Source: Temnopleurus reevesii
Lineage: Eukaryota > Echinodermata > Echinoidea > Temnopleuroida > Temnopleuridae
Assembly: GCA_036244855.1 (NCBI GenBank)
Contig: BQKZ01000621.1
Coordinates: 62,001 to 126,000 of the forward strand
DNA: 64,000 nucleotides
Direction of reading: 5' to 3'
Under the pieces are notes generated by a model. That model was not told the origin of the DNA. It did not search any database and saw nothing but the letters and a program-made list of their open reading frames with translations. Numbering within the stretch: the stretch's first letter is position 1; every line of letters begins with the position of its first letter. This document shows positions 25,680-34,600 of the stretch, in pieces. The translations under genes and the position numbers were made by a program.

Positions 25680-28600
25680 TGTAAAAGAGGAAAACAACTC
25701 AATAGCAATGCCTCTTTCAAGGTTGATATTTTCTTCCTTTTAAAAAATCAATTTATTGGCATATGCCACCCAACCACTAAAACATTTAGTAGAGACCAAC
25801 CCTTTTGTTATGGAGTTGATCAAATTTGTAACAAGTTCGCAATTACTGTAACTGCTGTGCAACATGCTGAAGAAATGTGAAAATTCTATGACTTGAAGTG
25901 AGAAATAATACTTCTTTGAATTAAAATGGAGTGTGCTTTTTGATATTAAATGCAAAACATGCATACAATCTGAAACCCAATTAAGGATTAAGAAACTAAA
26001 TGCGATTTAAAGCCCATGTATAGTTTTGGTAAAGATTAAAGAAATGTGAATTTTGGGGATATATACCATGACATATAGTTTCTATACACATTTCAAGATC
26101 ATAGCATATTTTTCTACNNNNNNNNNNNNNNNNNNNNNNNNNNNNNNNNNNNNNNNNNNNNNNNNNNNNNNNNNNNNNNNNNNNNNNNNNNNNNNNNNNN
26201 NNNNNNNNNNNNNNNNNNNNNNNNNNNNNNNNNNNNNNNNNNNNNNNNNNNNNNNNNNNNNNNNNNNNNNNNNNNNNNNNNNNNNNNNNNNNNNNNNNNN
26301 NNNNNNNNNNNNNNNNNNNNNNNNNNNNNNNNNNNNNNNNNNNNNNNNNNNNNNNNNNNNNNNNNNNNNNNNNNNNNNNNNNNNNNNNNNNNNNNNNNNN
26401 NNNNNNNNNNNNNNNNNNNNNNNNNNNNNNNNTAGAGCATAAATGCAATAAGTTAAGGTATCTCAACTCTTGTGCTCTGGTGATTGGATCATGAATCTTC
26501 ATCATCTAAATTTAACCCAGCAGAACTTTGGAAAATTGGAATGTCTTGCATGATCTGTGGTGTGGATTGAACTCTACCGAGAGAGCACATTCAATTATCC
26601 CTACTTTATTGTGCGGAGCTGCATGACCAGCTCTTTGAGAAAATTGAAAATGAAGGAAAAATGTTACGTCTACATTCCCTGCCTTACACTCTGATGTATT
26701 CCCAGGTCTGTTGAAGCTATTTTTAAGATTCTTAATCTTGAAATTACAAAATCACAGACTAGTTTCCCTAGATTTTTACGAATTTGCCACTTCTATAAAA
26801 ATCCTTCCTTCGGGGAGTATGCATGCAGACAATGGAACTCCTCATGCTACTTGACAGAGCATCTCAGATTGGTGATAAAACTGACAATACCTCTTCACAG
26901 AGCACCTTCGATGCCTAGTCATCGAGGTCCGTCTCATATACTTCAGACATGATACGTCTCTAAGATTTAAGTCACAATCTAATCAACATCTAAATGGAAA
27001 TGTCATAAAAGAAACCAGTAGCCTTGAGCCTGGGAAGAAGCTGTATGTATGCCTTTCATTATATGGGAGTTGGCTAAATTCTCGTTCATATATGACCGGA
27101 ATGTTCATTGTGATTTCTTTTGGGGCTCTTTCCTCATTATGTTGAGGTGAAAGTGTGGTGTGTATGTATTTTTTAATATTCTTGATGTTCAAACCAGGGG
27201 ACAGACATATAAATCATGTTGTATTTCATCTTTATAATGAAGTCAAATTGCATACAAAAGATTAGGAATTAATTTCAAAGAAACCATGAACAATACCTAT
27301 CAGTTTAAAATGCCTTGAATACCAGTTTAGCCATACAGTCCTAAACATGCTGAAGATGGTAAAAGCTAGATGAGCCGACTCCATAAAGTAGAGAGTTCTA
27401 TCTCATGTGATGCTATCTAACAATAAAGGATGTCTGAGGAGGCAGGTGGATGTGGAATAATATCCCTATGATCTTAATAATTATGGACATCCCTAGAATT
27501 CAAAACTCCATAGTACTGGAAATAGCCTACAATGCCAATTTTAAATCAAGTTTCTAATTTTAGGCCAACATTCTAATCTTTGGATCAGATTCCAATTTAG
27601 GTTGACAGATAAGTGACAGAGTAATAAGACAAAGTGGTGAGATCTTACCTTATCTTTTACATCAGTAGTTGCTCCCTTGGCTTGCAGATACTTGATAATG
27701 TCAACATGCCCGTAACCTGCTGCAAGGTGAAGAGCTGTTTCACCATGCTGTAAAAATAAAGAAAACAGATAACATAAAAGATTATCACATGAGATAGCAG
27801 TGTTCTTATAATTAAACATCATAACTTCCATGGCCATTTATATGAAAAAGTTCTTTTCTTTTTTTTTAAAATGATGTCAAACATGGCTTTAATGTCCCGC
27901 GAGATGAAGAGCTGTTTAACCATGCTATTGACAAAGAAAACAGACAGCATCCAAGATTATCACATGAGATAGCAGTGTACCTCCAATTAAACATTATTAT
28001 TTCCATGGCTATGTGGCTACAAAATATGAATAAGTTCTTGAAGTTTTTCAAAATATGATGTAAAAATAGCCGTAACCTGCTGAAAGATGAGGAGCTGTTT
28101 CACCATGCTGTAGACATAAAGCAAACAGATAACATAAAAGACTATCACATGAGTTAGCAGTGTTCTTGTAATTAAACATCATCATTTCCATGGCTAGGTA
28201 CAAAATATGAATAAGTTCTTGAAGTTTTTCAAAATATCATGTTAAAATGGTCGTAACCTGCGGCAAGATGAAGAGCTGTTTCACCATGCTGTAGACATAA
28301 AGCAAACAGATATCAGCAAAGATTATCACATGAGATAGCAGTGTACCTCTGATTAAACATCATCATTTCTATGGTTATGTGGCTACAAAATATGAATAAG
28401 TCATTAAACATTTTCTAAAAATGATGTAAACATGGTCGCAACCTGCCATGAGGTGGAGAGCTGTTTCACCATGCTGTGGACACAAGCAAAAGAAAAGAAA
28501 TACATTTACATAAATTACACTTTTACACAATCTAAAAAATATTATAGCAGTGAACTATGCCTGTTAAATAAAATCAAATGCCGCTTAGCCAAGGAGAGTT

Positions 28601-31600
28601 TATTCATTGGTATTATCTTATGAATCTGATGTGAACGTGATGAGAAACAGCAGCTTGATGAAGAGCCATTTCACTATGCTGTCAATAACAGACGAAATGC
28701 GCTTTGTCGTAAAAGATTGATGATACATGTAGGAGATAAAGGTGTTCTCTCCTGTATACATTAAATATTTCATGTAAAATTATCAGCCTTTTCTATCTGA
28801 TGTCATTATGCTTGTAATTACCCATTCAAAGAAGAGTAGTTGCAACCTGATAAAAGCAAACAGACAAAATACATCAATTGGACGTGCAAGATGGTTGTAA
28901 GAGATAAATCTATAAGCTTACTGCTACAAATCCATAACCATGTTGGCTACATGGATGTAAAAAGAAATTAATTTTTTCTAGTTTTGATGATGATCACATT
29001 TTGAAATACATTTTATTTTCATCCAATAACAATACAAATTACATCAACCAACTTTAGATCCTCATACGAATGTTGGACTGCTGCATAGACCTAAGGAAAC
29101 TCTAACATAGCAACACATACATAGGAATATTAAACTTTATATTAGCTCTTTAGCTCTGGTATTGATGTTATTATCCCTATGATGGCCTGTCAGGCGGTCT
29201 CTTATTACTATTCCAACTCATAAAAAAGCTGAAGATTAGGATCTGCTGGATATCAAATAGACCCCCAAATTCAGACAGTGTATTGTAAAAATTGTTTTAG
29301 TGTGAACAGGATTTAAAGTCAATCTACTAATCAAGCCTCATGAATAATTCATACTGGAAAGTTTCAATAGTGACAAGAACCTTATAGCTACCCTTATCAA
29401 ACATATATGCTAAAAGCATGTATCGCTTTCTTGCATCCGCTAGGTTGACTGGGTCACAAGCATTTTCTTTGGGAAACGTTAATTGAAACCCAAATTATCA
29501 ACATTTAGGCATTTTATAGTGCAATGCCTGCCAAAATCTACAAACTCACATAACAACTTTGTATTAGTGGCTGTGGGACACCTTGCTCCTGCTGTGATGA
29601 AGATGAAGAGGGAGAAGTGCAAGGAAAGGAGGAAAAGAAGAAGAGTGAACAGATCAGAAATACGCATATGGAGAATTAAGGAGAAGAAGGTAAAAAGAAA
29701 CAACAGAGAGATGAAGAAGTTATAAGAGATAAAGAAGAAAAGTAGGAAGAAAAAATGAAAGCAAGTATATTGCAATAGTTTACCAATACAAATTTGTTGA
29801 TTCTTATGTAGCATTAGACTTTTCAAACTCCCTTGGAACTGATGTATCAAAGCACAGCCTGTTATCCTGAAAAATCATTCTGAAAATTGATGAACAACAA
29901 TACCTTTTGTCCTCATGATGTATCAATTATACTAAGGGAGCATACCCTTTTTCGCCTTGCAATTGATTTCTATGGGACCCTAAAAGCATGACCTTTCTTG
30001 CTTTCAGGTTAGAGGAAGCTGATACATTCTCATTCTCCTGTGTGGAAGGAATGCATAATGTATTAATGTGACGAGACTGATAACTGACAGTGGAGTAGAA
30101 AACTGATATGTAGAAACAACACTGAAGGGGAAAGGAAAAGAGAGTGGGAGGGGTAAAGACTTGTGGGGGGGGGGGGGGGTGAGATCAGCAAATGTGCATA
30201 CAATAATCAAAGCATTTACAAGGCAGAAAACCGAAATACGGTTTAGTGGGTGAGGAGAAGATGAAAGAGAATACAGAGAGAGAGAGAACAAGAGAATGAG
30301 AGAAAGACAGAGAGAGAAAGTTCATATAAATGTATGTGCATTTGTTTGTGGTGTATATCGAGAACAACAGCCTGAAAAGTTAATATCAAAGGCCATACTG
30401 AAATCTGTTGGAAACATACTGTACCAATCAACAACTAAAATGTATTCAAAGAATGATAGGGAGTATGTCCTTGGTTGGATGGTACATTTTGTATTTTGTG
30501 AAATAAGCAGGTTTAAATTACAGTGTATTCAAAGATTCAAGTTTTATGCGCTCTCTGCAAAGGTTGTTCTTGACAACCCAAAAGCTGACCGCGAGGCTCG
30601 ACCAAGGCTTGCGAGACATAGCAACAAGTAGTGCATGCAAGCTGGATTCCAAGTGTCGCTGTTCAATCATTACTCATTACCTTGTAACTATGTTCATTGG
30701 AAAGAAACATGCATACATTTGTATAACATTATTAAACTGGCCCGTTAGAATGTTCGCGAACATCTTCAGTTACATTGTAAAAAAATGGTACTGATGCATA
30801 GCTTGCAGAAAAAAATGGTGCATTTATTTGTGCGTGTGTGGGAGAGAGAAAAATTGAACACTTGTAGTGATGTCTCATGAATAACAAAATGCATAATGTT
30901 TGAAAGTTGAAATTAATGTAGAGTTTGAAATATTGAACATTAAGAAAGGAGCTCAAAGTAGCAGAAGTTGTAATGGGGTTGCATTGCATATTCAGCAAAA
31001 AAGGATAGAAAAGATAATAAGAGCAACAATGATGTGGAAGAACAAAACAAAAAACTTGAACTGAGTCAGTGAAATATGACAGAGACAGACAGACAGATGC
31101 CGTAGCTCAACAAAATATGAGTTCAATAACTTTACTATTCATTCCCATTTGAATCCTATGTACATTTACAAGTCAACAGTGTATGACTAATTGTAGGTCA
31201 TACAGTTCTGTTGCCAACATGCTGCTAACAGATGTCTGTATTTTCCGATAATGAGGCCAAACTTATTTTGTCCTTGGAATGGACTATGATAGGGCAAAAT
31301 ACAATGGAACTCCATATGGATATTGTTTTTTGCATATTGTTTTGCAAATCTGTTACTATGACGTTTCTGATATATAAACCCAACGTTGTGTAGTTTCTTT
31401 TGCTGAAGATGAAGTGTAGATCTACTTCGAAACATGTTTCTATTAAAAAGTTGTGTTTTCATTGTTAAAATTTTATTCAAATTTGAATTGTGTCTAAAGA
31501 AAACTAGAGCTTGCATGGTGTAGTAAACATTCAAGGTTTGCAGTTGCACCATGTGGTGTAGGGTTAATTTTTCGAGAAATAGTCCTGAAAAGGACTGAGC

Positions 31601-34600
31601 AAAAGCTCAGAAAGGTTTAAAAAACACAACGTTCCGAGTAGAATTAACTAACTCGTCCTCAGGTGAAGATAGACCCACAAGTGAAGAGCACTAGAGTGGT
31701 GAATGGAGAGAAGTGGAGAGTAGCAGATAATATGTGCCCTGTATTGAATTGTGTCATTCTTTCTTAAGCATAATCTTAACATTTTCCAATATTTAGATAA
31801 TCAAGCAGAATTAAAAAAAATTACTGAAACCAGATTTGTAAATCTTGTTTTACTTCAAGAGTCTGCCAGGTTGCACAGTCAGCATAAAGCAGTGGGGTAA
31901 CCTCTAAGTTCAATATCAAGAAATGAGAATCATGGTTGCACTTTTACTGATCTGGAACATGTGCATGCCAGAGGTACATGTATTTCCTGTCTAGCACCAC
32001 CATTCTAATGACAGATTAGAGGGATACAAGGGGAAGTCATTGGTTTAGAGGCTGGATTTGCTACAAGTTCATCATCTAATCCAAATTTTTAATAAATAGA
32101 ACATCCAGGAATCTCCTAACCACATTCATATCATCTGCAAGAATAAAAGGATAAAGTGTCCAGGTTTAAATTTATTCATTTTAAGTTTTTAAGTTAACAC
32201 TTAAAACTGTCTTATGTACCTGTGATTTGACACTCCGTGCCCTCATAACAATGGGCCCAAATATATGAAAAATTTCCAGACCTTTCACAACCAATCATTC
32301 TTAATGTACCTTCTACCATAGACCCATGTGCAAATTTATGAAATATTGACAGCCAGACACTATCTAAAAGTTGTCTCTTTTCAATAAATCAAATATAAAA
32401 TCATACAAACACAATTGTGAATGCTCCTATTTCTGTCTGCCATATTGTAATGCAGATCATTTGTTGAGACTATGCCTAACTTTGTTTCAACAGCAGCAGG
32501 AAAATGGTAGATCTAGCGTTCCACTATGCTCCTGCCACACAATTAAGCCCTGTTAGCTCGATCTCAGGCCAATCTTTTTTAATGTTCAGGTTTATTGCGG
32601 GTAAACTTGTCAGTGAGGGATGGGCAACATAATTTGACCACTACTGCTACCCCCTTCCCCATTTCTAAATCCCATATTTTTCCCACAAATAATGACACAT
32701 CAGAGTTAAACAGCAAAGCTTGACTATATGTAATTGTTCTGCATGGTCTGGTGACCAGACCCGGTCCCTTGAACTCAGTCAAGTGTTTTCCAGGTTCCTC
32801 TTCCCAGTGATGACTGGAGAACCCCTGACTCATCTTCCTGCCCCAGCTGTTCATGTCTGAGCCCCCTCCCCCTAACACTCATGTCTGCGCCCCTCCCCCT
32901 CTCCTTGATCACTGATTCACTGTTCATATCTCCAAGCATCCCACTCGATCACCGATTCACTCTTCATGTCTGCGCCCCTCCCCTAACACCCATGTCTGCG
33001 CCCCTCCCCCTCTCCTTGATCATTGATCACTGCTCATATCTCCACCCCTTCCCCTCGATTAATTATTAATTGTTCATGTCTGCGCCCCTCCCATTCTATT
33101 GCTGATTAAATGTGTATGTATGCACCCGTACCCCCTCTCCCATTGATCACTGATTCACCATTCTCGTCTGTGCCCTGAACCATCGCTGATTCATTGCCTC
33201 CATTACCATGCAACTTGTGTTAACAAGTGTCTAATTTCATTAGCTCGAACTATGCCAGACATGCGTAGGGTGCTTGGTGCATTTGAACAGCAGACTTTTG
33301 CCATGATCAAGTAACTGTAACTGTAGATTATTTAGAGAGTTATTAATAAGTGATGACAAGTCAACTAGCTAATCAAAGAATTCAGGTCCCTTTTATAATG
33401 CTAGTAAGAATTCTTTACTACCACTGTAAAAACTCAGAATGATAAAGTGGGCCAGTGATCTCACTTTGACCCCACTGTTCTAATTTTAATAGTGATAGCA
33501 GGTATTAAAGTAAAGTGTGTATATTTAATTTAAAAAAAATGTGCCTAATATGGTACTGGTGGTGGAATCACCACATATATTCCTTGCCAACAAATATAGG
33601 TCAGTTGCCCTATTAGCCCTATCCCCAAAGCTCAAACAGAGGAGAGAGAGGGAGAGAGAGAGGGGGGGGGGGTAGGAGAGAGGGCCCATAAAGAGAAACT
33701 GGCAGCATGAAATAAAGTTTCTTCAGGTACTGGGCTTTTCTATCGAACACAAACTCTTAGCTTGCAGCAAAAAGCAATAATAGTATGGCTCATCAACCTA
33801 CATGTCATCATCTTTGGTGAGGGAAAATAAATCATTTGCTTTAAATAAATTATGATGGTTAACGCTATAGTTCTATCAGCCAATACATTAATGATTCATC
33901 AATTAAATCATTTATTTCCTTCATATTCCATTCCATTTATTTCCTTCACATTCCATTGTAAAAACCGCAAAGCTGAACTTAAGCACACTACACAAATTAC
34001 ACAGTCAAGGCAATATTATAAAAATGTACACCATGATAGATTGTCTCCAAATAAACTTCTCTTCCAAATAACTTTCTCTCACCACAATCAAACATACTTT
34101 ATTCACTTTAATAGGAATACAAAAGTAGGACAGGCGATGGAGGTTTACCATGATTGAGTATCTAAAATGTTTTGGATTACTAATATTTCCTACTCAGCTA
34201 ATAGCCAATACCCAATGTCATTTGATCAATATGTAAAGAAAGAATGGTTTATAAGATGCGGAAGATAATAAGAAAGCGCAAACCACACTATTTAAGTACA
34301 TGGAAATGCTTGATATGCACGATCGATGAAGTCTCACTTACTTTTCTTCCCTTTATGCTGTTACTACCCTATCTTTCTTTAAATGACCTTCCGACTTTCA
34401 CCCTTGACAGAAGTTTAACCACACTTAGGCTATGTTGGTACCTGTCCTTGTATTCTAGTATAAGGAGATTGAATCATACACTCATTGACCCCATGGACAC
34501 TAAATTATTTGACTCCATCAAAATTATGGTACTAACAGCACAAAACCATACAGATTACATATTAAACATTTTTAAGAGAAAGAAGCGAAATGAGGTATGA

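Larger units (their letters stand above)
22897..27648. other. Long DAPK intron (4.7 kb) including a sequencing gap
   Basis: Holds the pyrimidine tract (23170-24110), a GT microsatellite (25638-25677) and the 315-N gap (26118-26432). No exon is recognised between the repeats encoding VYWAAR and HGETALHLAAGYG, and none is expected from the vertebrate order. Confidence 0.75.

Noticed and set aside
26053..26442. Frames spanning the N gap (also 37406-37950)
   Set aside because: They consist mostly of unknown residues.
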